Of a DNA stretch of 64,000 bases, positions 31,600-43,150 are shown piece after piece. Both the position numbers and the translations under genes were made by a program. This DNA is from Latrodectus hesperus (lineage: Eukaryota > Arthropoda > Arachnida > Araneae > Theridiidae), in NCBI GenBank assembly GCA_037975125.1, contig CM075851.1, positions 79,771,479 through 79,835,478 of the forward strand. The letters run 5' to 3'. The notes below the pieces were generated by a model. That model saw nothing but the letters and a program-made list of their open reading frames with translations. It made no database searches and was not told the origin of the DNA. Positions within the stretch are counted from its first letter, which is position 1; each line of letters starts with the position of its first letter.

Positions 31600-31890
31600 A
31601 ACTTGAAAGACATCAAAAGATCTTTGTTCTGTGACAGCCGATGACGCAATCTCAGCTGGCAGACGACCAAACGGAAGTTGGTCCATATAATCAGACAACG
31701 AAGAGACCTGTCGACCACCCCTCAAACGCTTGATTGGGTCGATCGATAATCAACTGTAAAAGAAGACCCTCTTTCGAATTATTGATTTTTGGCCACCCCC
31801 TAGTGTTTATTTACTGGACGAAAAGCACGTCGCCAGTCATGCATAGAGTTCCCTCGGTAGTTCGGACACGTTCGAAATCTGAGATTGATT
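31600..31890. promoter_or_regulatory. Isolated GC-richer island of unknown function
   Basis: This block is GC-richer than its neighbours and contains several CpGs, a TGACGCAAT motif (C/EBP-ATF type, 31643-31651) and a CACGTC. Both strands hold short open frames with strong-looking starts: plus 31642 (MTQSQLADDQTEV...) and minus from about 31690 (MDQLPFGRLPAEI..., 39 codons). No splice donor of quality was found. It could be a promoter, a conserved enhancer, a small exon or an old repeat. Confidence 0.3.
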
Positions 31891-32489
31891 AATTGATGGA
31901 ATAAGGCGTTATAGGCAGTGAGAAATAATAATGAGTCTAAACATTGTCAGTAGGGTTATCTATTACGAAAGTCTGGAAATACTTCAGTGGAAGAAAATGA
32001 TAGTGAATGCAACCTTTCTAATTGCTTATACAATATCATCAACTGAGTTATACTTAATTATAAATAACTATAATGCATTGTTTCTTAAATATAGTTATAC
32101 ATTTAATAGCTATAATACATAGTTACATAAATCTTTAAAAAATATTCAAATGAAAAATACTTAGATATTAATTTACATAATATTTTTTTAATTTTTAAAA
32201 TTGTGAAAATAATCACAACGAATTCTGTGTATTTTAAATTAAATGATAAATACATTTTTCATTTAATTTGAAATGCACAGAATTTGTGCATTTCGGCATA
32301 AAATACACATATTTTTAGTTTAGTTTGCATATTACATTAAGTTCAACTTTATATTGATATTAAAAATGTAAAAGGGAGTCGTGATGTCTTTCAAATATAG
32401 CTATTTCTTACGAGAAAAAAAAATACAAAATACACTTGAAAATAGATAATTTTTGCCTTATTTTTCATATTTAAAACATGCTTATCTTC
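31891..32489. other. AT-rich noncoding DNA
   Basis: Nothing recognisable apart from AT-biased open frames. A local imperfect inverted repeat near 32210-32300 pairs AATTCTGTGTATTTTAAATT with the reverse complement of AATTTGAAATGCACAGAATT. Confidence 0.45.
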
Positions 32490-32650
32490 CTAGTCTTAGA
32501 CTCGATTCTAGCCACTGTTTAACCACGGAAGATGAGAGTTATGTTTTTGCTTTCTGTGAGCACTTAGGGTGGATGCTTAGAAATTTTTTATGTTTCATCC
32601 CATGAGATGCGTTGTACTTTACTAACTACGAAACGCTTTTCTGGAAGGTA
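32490..32650 (+). mobile_element. SINE relic, family C
   Basis: GACTCGATTCTAGCCACTG at 32502-32520 is a decayed B box plus body start. The following AGATGAGAGTTATG, TTTTTGCTTTCTGTGAG and later TATGTTTCATCC match, in order, the copy at 38138-38300. No convincing A box remains. Confidence 0.5.
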
Positions 32651-33924
32651 AAATACATCATTTTTTTCCGACTGTATACTCGAGAATCCCTGTGAATAGA
32701 CTTTCCGGGTTTTCTCCATTGTAATATGTGAACACTGATAACTATCTATGAAGGGTCTTTCCAAAGATGAGAGACTTTGGATGTTAAAATTTTATGATAT
32801 GGTCTTAGGCTATTGAATTGTCGATTTTAAGAGGTATCAATATATTTCAAAGAGATGCATTTTGAGCTAATAAAATCAAACCGAAATAGTTTCCATTCTC
32901 AAAATAAAATCACGCTCGCCCCCCGCCGGTATTAACAAAACTTAGTTTTTGAGAATCATTTTAAAATGTGGCGATGGTTATTAACAATTCTTCTCAACTG
33001 TTATGATAATGGGTTAATTATATCCAAGGATATAATTAATTTTTAAATGATAATTAATTTTTTTTATTTCATTGAATTACCTAAAAAATAATACACGAGA
33101 AAATTTTTATTTGCTTTTAATGTTTTAAAAATTTTTAAATTTTTTTATAAGAAATATGACAGAAAGTATATTTTTATTGGAATTAGTAAAAAAATTACAC
33201 AGTTTCCTTAAGGGTGAAAAATTATAGTAAAGGAAGTGTTTATCTGTACCAGAGAGAGAAAGAAAAATTTATTCAAAAACAATCGTAAATTTCACATAGA
33301 CAATTCTAAAATTAATATTTTGATTTTAGAAGGTTTTGTGGTTGCTTATTTAACATATTATTTATTTTGTAAATAAAATTTTTAAGAATTTGTTTGTTAT
33401 TTACGTTTACATTTTGTGTTTGCAGAGGTAGAAAAACTATCCTAACTATTATCGAGGTAGTTTGCTAAGTACAAAAATAAACATATTATATATGTTCCTT
33501 TATTATTAATGTTTTAAAGCATTTCAAATGATCAAGAAAGAAAAATGTTAAATATGAAGTGTTGTTCCTTATTTTTAATGATTATTGAATAATATTTTAC
33601 ATTTTTGTGATTTTTGTTTCCACATTAGAATGCAAAAGTAAGACAAACTTTAAATTGCGATAGATTTAAACATTCCTTGGAGAAAAATCCCATGATTCCT
33701 TTTTTAATTAGCTAAATATATTATACATTCTTATTAATATAATTTTAAGCTTCTATTATCATCGTAGAAGTGATTCCAGATACAAAAGTACATTTTGAAA
33801 AAAATAAATATGTATTAAAATGTACACGTTTAATTGTTCGAATTACGCAAACTTTTTTTCATAAAACAATATTAAAAGTGTATGAAGTTGAAACTTGATT
33901 TTGAAACTACTCAATATTTACAGA
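32651..33924. other. AT-rich noncoding DNA
   Basis: No gene or repeat recognised. A slightly GC-richer patch at 32640-32940 carries no identifiable coding sequence. Confidence 0.5.
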
Positions 33925-34035
33925 TTATATAAGTAAAAAGTGAAAGCTCAGAATAATTATATAAGTAAGCTCAGTTATAATTATATAAGTGAAAGCTCAG
34001 AATTATTATATAAGTAAAAAGTGAAAGCTCAGAAT
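33925..34035. repeat. Short tandem repeat, TATATAAGTgaAAGCTCAGAAT-type units
   Basis: Four imperfect copies of a unit containing ATTATATAAGT and AAGCTCAG follow each other, two of them with the insert AAAAAGTGA. Unit length varies between about 25 and 33 bp, indicating replication-slippage expansion. Confidence 0.75.
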
Positions 34036-36014
34036 ACATTATTTAATACAAGAAGGATAGTTAGCGATTACCAAGAATTAAAAAGTGCAGTTTTAATATT
34101 GGGAAAATAACTGGTTTAATAACTTATTTAGCAAAAATTTCGTTCTGAAACAGCCTTTATACGTTAAAATTTTTGTTGGTACTAATGTTAAGATAGAATG
34201 CAAAAAAGCATTTAGTATTAAAAACAACTATAATATAGTCATCATATATTTAATTCTTTTTACAATAATAGTATTAACAATAAATGATATATCAAGCAAA
34301 AATGCACATATTTTCAGAATATACATGGAAAGATAAATATATATAACTAAAAATGAGTTTATGTATATCTTCGTCAACTAAGATTACTAAGTAAAAAATT
34401 TAAAGTAACTTTAAATAACAACTAAGAACTGCTTCATATTTGAGAAGCATCCCTCAAAAATTACCATTTTGAATAATTTAGTCGGAATATATGTAATATA
34501 GATATCTTTAATAAATTATTTTACATATACTTCAATTTTATTTTAAATAAAAAAAGTTAAAAATTTAAATGTTTGTTTTTCAATGAATTAGAAAATTAAA
34601 TTATATGTGCATGAATTAATAATACCAAAATATTCTTAATGCTATCAAACTTATTCACATGTAAAGAAATTTAAAAACTGAATCAAAATTTGATTTAATA
34701 TACATATTCTTTCGCATCATTCATTTAATCTTTTAATTCTTTATCTCATCACGAGAAAACGAAGTTTTAATTCATATTAAAATTGAAATGTTAATTCAAA
34801 TTCAATATTTAATAGTTATTTTTAATTAAAACGAGTTTAATTATTTTTTTATCTAAGTTTTTAAAGATGTTGCATGAGTGTTAAATATAAAGTAGTTGTA
34901 ACAATTTATGGATAACAAACTTATAATATAATTTCTGTAATACATTACAACATTACAACTAAATATTTAGTTTAAATTTTCCTATAGAGAAATTTGTAAC
35001 TCTATAACAATATAGAACAAAGTAGTTCTATAGAATAACTGGCGGTTTATTTTACAAAATAGACCAGTTTCAAGGAAATGAAAAATTATAAAGGAGAGGA
35101 AAACTGAGACTGATTATGTGTACAATAGAAATATGTTGAAATGCGTCTTTTTTATTATGTCATAGCTTATTAGCTCACAAGACATGATGACACCTTTTCT
35201 GTAGAAATGCTTTATCATTTAGTTAAATGTCACTTTTGAAGAAAAAATATATAACAAAACAATAAAACAATTCTGTCATGGGATAAAGAAATATGTTTCT
35301 TTTTTTTAAACCAATCACCACCATTTCAAAATTAATTGTAGAGTGTAATAAATATTATTATTTCATTATTCATTTAATAATATTTTCAGTTACAGTTAAT
35401 TCTCGTTGAAATGTGATAACGGTTAATACTCATTTCTCATTAGTACGCACGAATTTTTATTCACACCTGAAAAAATTATATTCGATATCAATATAAATAT
35501 GCAAATAGATATGGGATAAAAAGTGCTGACAACTGTGTCAGAATTTTTTTTAATTTTTATATATTTTTTTTATTAAAAGGTAAACGAAAACATTAAGCAA
35601 ACGAAAGCGTTTTTCATAAAAACGAAATTTTGTTCTTACCAGGATTTTTTACAACATTCGCCAGGTTGCATTCGTTATAAAAAAGAATGATTTTTATGCA
35701 GACTTAAGAAATTTCTCTTTTCAACATGACTTTTTGCTCGAAAACCCCATTTATTTTGCATTTACTTTTAAATTGGATTCAGCTTACTATAAATTTAATT
35801 TTGGCTTATTTTTAATTCCTTAGAATTAGTTAACTTTAAATTATTTTGATTCATTTATAATAAACTAGTAAGAGTTAATTTTACCTGAATGATATTGTCC
35901 TTTTATTATGAGCAATATGAATCATTGTCATTTTTCTGACAAGAATACATATTTCTGAACGAATTATTGAGAATAGAACCGGCTTCTCAGATGAATGATT
36001 TGCGCTACGACCTT
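34036..36014. other. AT-rich noncoding DNA
   Basis: Nothing supported. Poly-A/T tracts dominate. Confidence 0.5.
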
Positions 36015-36090
36015 TTGTTCAATAGTACGTGGGTTTGAATCCTACCTTTTGCGTACGCAATTCTAGTGATTTGGAATCAAACTTATTAAA
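36015..36090 (+). repeat. tRNA-like SINE relic
   Basis: GTGGGTTTGAATCCTACC at 36029-36046 is a good B box with T-stem halves; the upstream 40 bases are tRNA-like in spacing but no clear A box is seen. The downstream body does not match the other SINEs. Confidence 0.35.
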
Positions 36091-36478
36091 TTATAGATCT
36101 CCAGCGAAAAAATAAGCAGTCGTGTAAAAAAGAAACCGATAGTCGAATATTTTAATGAAAAATATTTATATTAAAATTATTTAATTATAATATCAATCGT
36201 ATCATTTTTAATTATAATTTATACTATCCTTTATGTATAATAACAGCTACGAGATATGATATATAATGTAAGAACAAATGTAATGTTTGCATACACTTAT
36301 ATTTGTAACGATCAATCTTGAAACATTTAGATCACATAAAAATACATTTATATAATGTATACTGTAAAAATCAAATGAGAATTTAATATCTTGATTCACA
36401 ATATTAAGTTTTATGAAATTATTGGCAAGATTATAGATAAATATTATTTGCAGATGCTCAAGTTAAGTATATAAGTGT

Positions 36479-36540
36479 TTCACTTATAACATGAAATGAC
36501 TTCACTTATAACATGAAATAACATGAAATGACATGAAATC
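36479..36540. repeat. Tandem repeat of CACTTATAACATGAAATGA
   Basis: Two copies of a 22-bp unit (TTCACTTATAACATGAAATGAC type) are followed by shortened ACATGAAAT copies. The tract abuts the AT microsatellite that starts at 36545. Confidence 0.8.
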
Positions 36541-36541
36541 G

Positions 36542-36544
<3 letters not shown>

Positions 36545-36621
<77 letters not shown>
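36545..36621. repeat. (TA)n microsatellite
   Basis: About 38 uninterrupted TA dinucleotides. Its neighbour on the right is a GC-richer 100-bp segment before the SINE at 36737. Confidence 0.98.
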
Positions 36622-36736
36622 CGAAACTATTACTTTTGTTCATTGGATGATAAAGTACTGATACAGAAGTTACCAGTTCAGTCGACAACAGGTAGCGCTG
36701 TCAATTGCATTTGCAAAGAGAGCTATGACAGTTTGT

Positions 36737-37019
36737 TTGCCGCCCGCCCTGTCCAGTGGTCAGAGTGCCTGACTATGGATAGGGAGGTCTTGGGTTCGAA
36801 TCCCAGTTCGGGCATGGATGTACTATCTCTCTTTATCTATCCTGTCTTTGTCCTTTCTGTGTATGAATGTGCTGTAAATGGTTGCCTAACCAATAAACGG
36901 GTCCCTATGCAATGTGTATACTGAGGAAGTTGGACTCCACACCAAAATATGGTTCAGTTGAAAAAATGGAGCAGCGCACTCCATATTGCCAGCCTAGCTG
37001 GCACACGACAACAACAACA
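36737..37019 (+). mobile_element. Well-preserved tRNA-derived SINE, family A
   Basis: The head, starting GCCGCCCGCCCTGTCCAGTG, contains an A box (GTCCAGTGGTCAGAGTG) and a perfect B box (GGTTCGAATCC, 36793-36803). GCCCG near the start can pair with CGGGC after the T arm, so the tRNA origin is clear. A body of about 200 bp follows, with TTTGTCCTTTCTGTGTATGA shared with the copy at 1-182. The element ends in a (CAA)n tail. ACAGTTTGT at 36728-36736 is repeated at 37020-37028, a 9-bp target-site duplication (possibly longer with a mismatch). This is the youngest-looking SINE in the window. Confidence 0.92.
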
Positions 37020-37028
37020 ACAGTTTGT

Positions 37029-38137
37029 GTCGTTGTTTTTAAATAGCTGTTATGTGTTTTTGTATTATTCTAATGCAAAAATTTGTGTGCAGAGGATTTG
37101 CTTGTAGTACTGCATGTATAACATTTAGAATTTCATTGTAGATGATTTTTGCGGAAAATGGAATGAATCAATAGGTATGATTTTTTGAAAAATAGAAGTG
37201 AAAATGCGAAAGGTGTTAAAAAGAAATCAAAATAAATAGAAAATAAAAAATATTAAAAAGAAAAAAATTGTAGAACCTTGAAGGAAAATTAAATGCGACT
37301 GCAAAAACAATCATGGAACAATAAAATACAAGATCAACAATACAAATAGGAATATTATGTATAACATTGCTATTTAAAAAAAAAACATATTTACTTTTAA
37401 TCAAACAAAATTAGTGAAATGTCAGAAATATTCGCACAGCTAATCAGATATCGAATTTTAGATCTTCACCAAATCTAGTACCAAGAAATGAAAACTAAAC
37501 TTGGGAATATATTCCAAAATATATGAAGCATAGCATCTAATTTCCGCATTCCCTAGAATAACATTGAATGACTACTAGAATTGTTCCATACTAGAACCAA
37601 TCTATTCATCGAAATATATCTGAGCTACTGCTTATAGCCTTAAGGTGTTACGAGCTGTTATTCCAATTTATCTCGCCATCCCTTTCTCTGTCTTCTCAAT
37701 ACACAGATTACTAAGCAATCGTGTTGTCTTGAATCATTAGTCTTATCAGTAGGATTAGTCTAAATTGAATTTGGAGAAAGCTTAGTAGCAACATTCGCAA
37801 ATACGCTCAAGATATATTACGTTTTCCCTTCTTCCATGAATATTTGAAATTGAATTCGACAAATACCTTTTGGTGAATGCATACTTTATTTAGATTTGAT
37901 ACCAAGAGTATTATTATTTATTGCGCGGAATTGCTTTATATCTGGATAATTTCGTACTATGTTTTGGACCAATGGTCCAATGTCGGAAGCTATTGTTTGG
38001 CTCTTTTGGGCACCCACAGCATATTTACGATTCAAAAGGACTTTGATGGAGATGTATTTATGTATCGTAAAGTGAAAATATCAGAAAACTTCCTGGAAAA
38101 AACTCTATTAGACACGTAAATAGAAAATATAAACACA
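37029..38137. other. Noncoding DNA
   Basis: Mostly AT-rich; 37440-37900 is a little less so and holds an 80-codon plus-strand open frame (37877-38119) with no recognisable family. No splice-bounded exon was seen. Confidence 0.45.
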
Positions 38138-38300
38138 CATCTCTTTGGTGCAGTTGTTAAAACATTCGTTTCGAATGGTTCAATTCTAGCAACTGCTAAT
38201 AAACAAGAGATGTGATGGTTAGATGGGTTTTTACTTTCTCAGTGAATATTTGCTGGGTTGAATGATTTAAGTGCTTCTATGTTTCCTTCTTTATTACACA
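38138..38300 (+). mobile_element. SINE relic, family C
   Basis: TTTGGTGCAGTTGTTAAAAC near 38144 is A-box-like, and GGTTCAATTCTAGCAACTG at 38179-38197 gives the B box and body start. The body then matches 32490-32650 through AGATGTGATGGTTA and TTTTTACTTTCTCAGTGA. This copy preserves both box regions and defines family C best. Confidence 0.6.
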
Positions 38301-39179
38301 CCGAGGATGATCAGTAACTTTATGTGTATATTATCTGATCCAACATTTATGAAAACTTATCCCTAAAGGCTTTACTCGGAAGATATTCAAAAACTTTAGA
38401 ATACATTTAAACTATTATATTATCCATTATATTGTGTAAAACATCTGTCTTTCGAATCACATAATGCAAGACTCTAGTTAAAGACTTATTTTTCTTTATC
38501 GAATATCATGATAAGCATTATTTTCTGTAAATTTACACATTATAATTAAATGACAATTTGTCAGTTGTTACGACACGCAGTTTATTTTACCTTTTATGAT
38601 GATATCTAAAATTCTCTGAAATGCACTACATGATTATTTATATTAAAAGGAGCATTAGAACTGCTTCATATCTTATAGTTGCTCAATAGCTAGAGTTTCA
38701 GGTACGTCAGAGCTATCGAAATGGTAAAATACTTAGAAAAGTGGTCTTGCTCTGAAGTGAGAGCTAGGATTCGTTTACTCCATGTAAAGGACTAATCCGG
38801 ATTTTTAATTCACAAGATATTACCACAAACGCACTAGTATGCTTATTGATGGAACTTTCTCTCGCTTGATAATTTTTGTTTCTATGCTACTTGTCAAATT
38901 CAATATTTGCTACAACAGTTTAAGTTAGATGTCTGCAGTGATTCCGTTAACTTTAAGTAGTCATTTTTCTCAAAACTGAAAGAATACTTAAAAAAAGACG
39001 AGGAATAAGGATATATTTAGACAATGATAGAGAAACAACAACCAAGAGAGTCTGAATGAAGAGAACATGAATTTTACCGAACTGTACAAGTTTATCCTGC
39101 ATTCAGATAAATGCCAAATTACATTTGGTAACTATGTAGAAAAGGTAAAGTAAGCATCTCTTTATTCTTTTTTTGTACT
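38301..39179. other. Noncoding DNA, possible further SINE-like fragment
   Basis: Around 38680-38790, TAGTTGCTCAATAGCTAGAG and AGCTAGGATTCG are loosely tRNA-like, but spacing is poor. Otherwise unremarkable AT-rich sequence. Confidence 0.35.
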
Positions 39180-39222
39180 TCCTTTTTATTGTTAATAATT
39201 AATTTATTAACAATAAAGGAAA
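39180..39222. repeat. Near-perfect hairpin
   Basis: TTCCTTTTTATTGTTAATAA on the left is complementary to TTTATTAACAATAAAGGAAA on the right across about 18 bp, with a loop of only a few bases. Such a hairpin could arise by slippage/template switching. No terminator role is implied in a eukaryotic genome. Confidence 0.75.
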
Positions 39223-40261
39223 AGTTTTTTTATTACTGTAACCATTTTTTATATCCACCTTTGAGTGACATCCTTGCAACTAGTTTTTACACCGACTTGT
39301 GAATAATATTCAAATTAAATACACTCCTTTTCTTTTATTTAAAGTTATACGATACAAATAAAAATGTTTCGTATAATTATTAAAGATTCATTCTCTTATT
39401 TTACAATGAAACATACATAAATGATTGAAAATTATATGCTAAAATTTATAAAATATATAAAAATCAACACTCATTAGTTTGAGATTATAGAAATGATAGA
39501 TTGGCTATATATTCAACATAAATATTTAAAAAACAAGATCAAATTATTTCAAATATATTGATTTTTAGTAGTAATATGACAGAAACAGTTTTGGAGCTTT
39601 ATACTCGTAGGCTCGCATTGAGTAAGATTGAGTTTTTTCACAAAACTCGTCAAAAATTTAGAACACCATTTTGGATGCTTCAAAACACAAATATATTGAC
39701 TTTAAGAGATATTAATAGGTCTTTTGAAGTCTTCAGGATGTAGTATTTCTGAGAAAGATTTTAATGATCTTGTACGAAAGAAGAAACAAAGAAAATTAAT
39801 AAGTATACCAGTCAGTAAATTCGATTATTAACAAATATGCTAGTAGGTTAAGAATAAATTTCCTAGATAATTCTAGAAGCAACAAATAAGTGTAATATCT
39901 AAATAATACAATAATTCTTCCATAAGTACTTTGAAATTCCAAATCAAAATTCGGCATGTGACATCAGGTTACGAAATTCACACCTGAAATAGGCAACCTG
40001 ATTATCATAGTCGTTTACAATTCTAGAGAAGAAGTATTAGGCTGCTTCTTGATTTTTATGGTCACAAAGATCTCATTTAGTTAGAGGAAACAAGCTTTTG
40101 GACGATCATATTAAAGCTATTATTTTAAAGAAATAAAATATTACTTTACAACTAGTTAACTTTAATTGCAAATTTATACATGAGCGCTACTGTGAAATAT
40201 TACAACATCACAGAGCTTGATCAGCTTTTAAGAAAGCTAAGTTTATATTACGAGATAACTT
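39223..40261. other. AT-rich noncoding DNA
   Basis: No supported feature; the 61-codon open frame at 39558-39743 has no recognisable domain. Confidence 0.5.
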
Positions 40262-40531
40262 GCTGTGTTATAGACTGTTTGGCGGTATAAGACTGTTGTA
40301 AGGCATTTTTAATTCAAGAGCGTCATTGCCTTCCTTGAGGACCATTGATAATAGGCCGTATTCATATGTCGCAAGGGAGCAAGCAGGCAAATTCCCAAGC
40401 AGCCACACAACAAGACCTACATGCAGAAGCGCAATATTCTTCTCTCCTGTTGTTCAACAGCAGCTGAGATCCAAACCAGGACGTTCCACTGTGAAGAGCA
40501 CTGTCCTACTTCTTCGCCACCGTGAGCCGTA
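40262..40531 (-). mobile_element. tRNA-derived SINE, family D
   Basis: On the minus strand the element opens ACGGCTCACGGTGGCGAAGA. It has an A-box-like GGTGGCGAAGAAGTAGG and, about 40 bases later, TCCTGGTTTGGATCTCAG as B box. The body (CAACAGGAGAGAAGAATATT, then TAGGTCTTGTTGTGTGGC) is GC-richer than the flanks and unlike families A-C. The right-hand limit near TTATACCGCCAAACAGTC is approximate and no target-site duplication was confirmed. Confidence 0.6.
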
Positions 40532-42469
40532 ACAATAGTTTGCTTTAATATTACATATTATTTTTATAATTTTCAGTGTTACAAAATAAAAATTTCATGC
40601 GTGGATTGAGTTATTTTATCCATTGCCTTCGCCACTGATAGTAAACCGACTTATGTTGCTTTTGCGTTTTAAAGTTATTAAAAACATAACCGAACATTTC
40701 TCTGTCTAGCATCACAGTTTAATGACCTAATTAATACCTGAGCATGTATTCTTCCTTCTCTTTAGAACACATGACACTAGGAGGGAGAGACATTAGATCC
40801 TAAGGTCTATTTCATTATATCTAAATAACAGTCTATCCAAATACAGTTTCCGAAAAACAATTTGAAACTTCAATTAATGAGATTGAGTTTTTAGTAAATA
40901 AACTTTAAAAAAAGCTTTTTCGTTCTATAAACAAACTAATTTCTAAGTAGTTATTAGTATTTACAATTCTCTTTTAAATGTGAATTCTTTTTATATTTAA
41001 ATATCATCATCACACAATGATTTTTGCATTTTAATAAACTAGAGCCATGAAATTTATTTTTGAATGTATATAAAATGTACATTAATTATTATGGTTATAT
41101 TTTATAAATTAAATTTTAGGTATGCGTATTAATCACTTAATATTATATAAAGTAAGCAAACTGTGAGCATACGTTTTTTTAATCGCACTAGTGGAAGGAA
41201 TTAGAAAGGAATTAGTATCCTTGGAAGGTCAACGTTGTTTATTCTGAGAATGAAGAGAAACTTCCTCCATTATTTATGCTGGTGTGACCTTAACTGTAAA
41301 GCTAAAAAGAAGAAAAAAATATATTTCCTTTTTCACGGACAAGAACGAGCCTCTATAATAAACAAATTTTATTATGGAATTTGGATCTCTTTTATGTTAT
41401 AATAAATTAAGATTTTATTTTCAATAAAATTTACTATATGTTTTCAATAAAGCTTTTATCATAACTTAAAGTGTGTTTTCTTTAATTATTACTATAATTT
41501 ACTAGTTCAAATTCTGGTTATCAAGCTCATTAGTAGAGTTTCAAATTAAGTATATTTAAATGAAAATATAAATATCAATTTAGCTTAGGAAAATAAATGT
41601 TAAGAAAATGGATGGCATAATTAGTTGATATTAACCTGTGGATTTTTTTTAAAGCGATTTAAACAATTAATAATCTTTAATGTCATTCTTAATTAAGGCT
41701 TTGCTGGAGAACGATGAAAAAAAACTGAGAAGCAATTATTACATAATTAATTAACTTTAAAATCAATTTTTAAGCATTTGATAAAAAAAGGAATAAACAC
41801 CAGACTAAAGGAAATGGTAATTTGTACTCTTAAAAATCTCATTATTTATAAAAGCTTTTTGGATTAATATATATGAAAAATCAAAATTTAAAGATAAAGA
41901 TCATTCCATTTCTTAATTAGCTTTATATATTCTGAGTTATTCCACAACTTTTTATTTTCATCGAACTATGTCAGCCTTTTCTGAAATTGTTTTTTTTAAT
42001 TGATAAAGTATATCAATGTGATTCCGTTCATTTTTTTAATATTATTAAACTATTAATAATATTATATAAATTTTTTAACAATATAAAAATAATAATATTT
42101 TTAATACCATTAAACAGATTGACACACTTGACTTTTTACTTCAAATATCTTTAATTAAATGGAATTGACTAAATAGAAAAACTCCTTTCACCAAAGCATA
42201 AAATATTTTAATTTTTGGAACATTTGAGCAAGGAAATATCGAATTGTAACTTGTGATTTCTTTTATTGTAATAGAGTAATTTAACTTTATGATAAGTTGT
42301 TTTCAGTTATCATACTGCAATTAATTTCATGAAGCCAATATTTATTTTTATTTTGCTCTTTAACAATTTCCTAGAAAAATTTGGTGAAGGATGCAGTGAC
42401 TTTTATAGAGACATTTAATTACTCATTTTAAAAGTAATCAACGAATGAAAAATCCTGCTTGTGTAACTC
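40532..42469. other. AT-rich noncoding DNA
   Basis: No gene or mobile element recognised. Confidence 0.5.
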
Positions 42470-43150
42470 GTCTCTTTCAATTTAAGTTTCAAAAAAGGAT
42501 CATCACAAGGATTTCCAGAAAGGATCACGAGAGAAGTCTTTTGGAAAGAAGACCTACTATTTGAATATGCCAAAGCTAGAATCCTTTAAAAATATAGTGC
42601 ACACATCATGCAGATTTAGCATGGATCAATAGAAAATTGTTTTCTTTACTAATGAATCCCAAAATTTAAAAAAATATAAAATCCTTTGGAAGGAACTAGG
42701 GACCAATACGCGTCCTCCAATAGCTAAGAAATAGTTGAAGATTGCAAAGGAGGTTTAATGTACATATAGGCACCATGTTGTCGAATACTCTTTGCGTATT
42801 CGACGGTGGTACTATGTCTGTAAGATCTCTATATTTACGATTTTAAGTGGGCAATCATTAAAATGAAATGATCATAATTCACTTTAATAGACCACCCCAA
42901 ACCGTCTAATAGAGCTTATGTGATCTACTACTTCCTGAAAAATTAATAATCACTGAATGTTTTGTTAAATTTCGAAAACATAAAAAAACAAAACCAGATC
43001 ATTACATACCGCATTTCTGGGACACAATGCAGATGCATTTGCAATGCACACTACTTTTCCTCCGGGAATTATCTAGATTCTGGAAGCAATGTTTATGAAC
43101 GAGAGGACCCAGTTGCTACAATAATAAAAGCAGTTGCCTTTTTCTAATAT
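42470..43150 (+). other. Possible decayed transposon fragment
   Basis: This block is somewhat GC-richer. In broken frames it gives transposase-like phrases (an FTNES-like string near 42640 and GGTMSV near 42805, recalling the FTDES and GGS-MVW motifs of Tc1 elements), but no continuous alignment was made. A 61-codon frame at 42962-43147 is unrecognised. The call is tentative. Confidence 0.25.

Noticed and set aside
36506..36688. Open frame encoding repeated Ile-Tyr
   Set aside because: It is the translation of the TA microsatellite.
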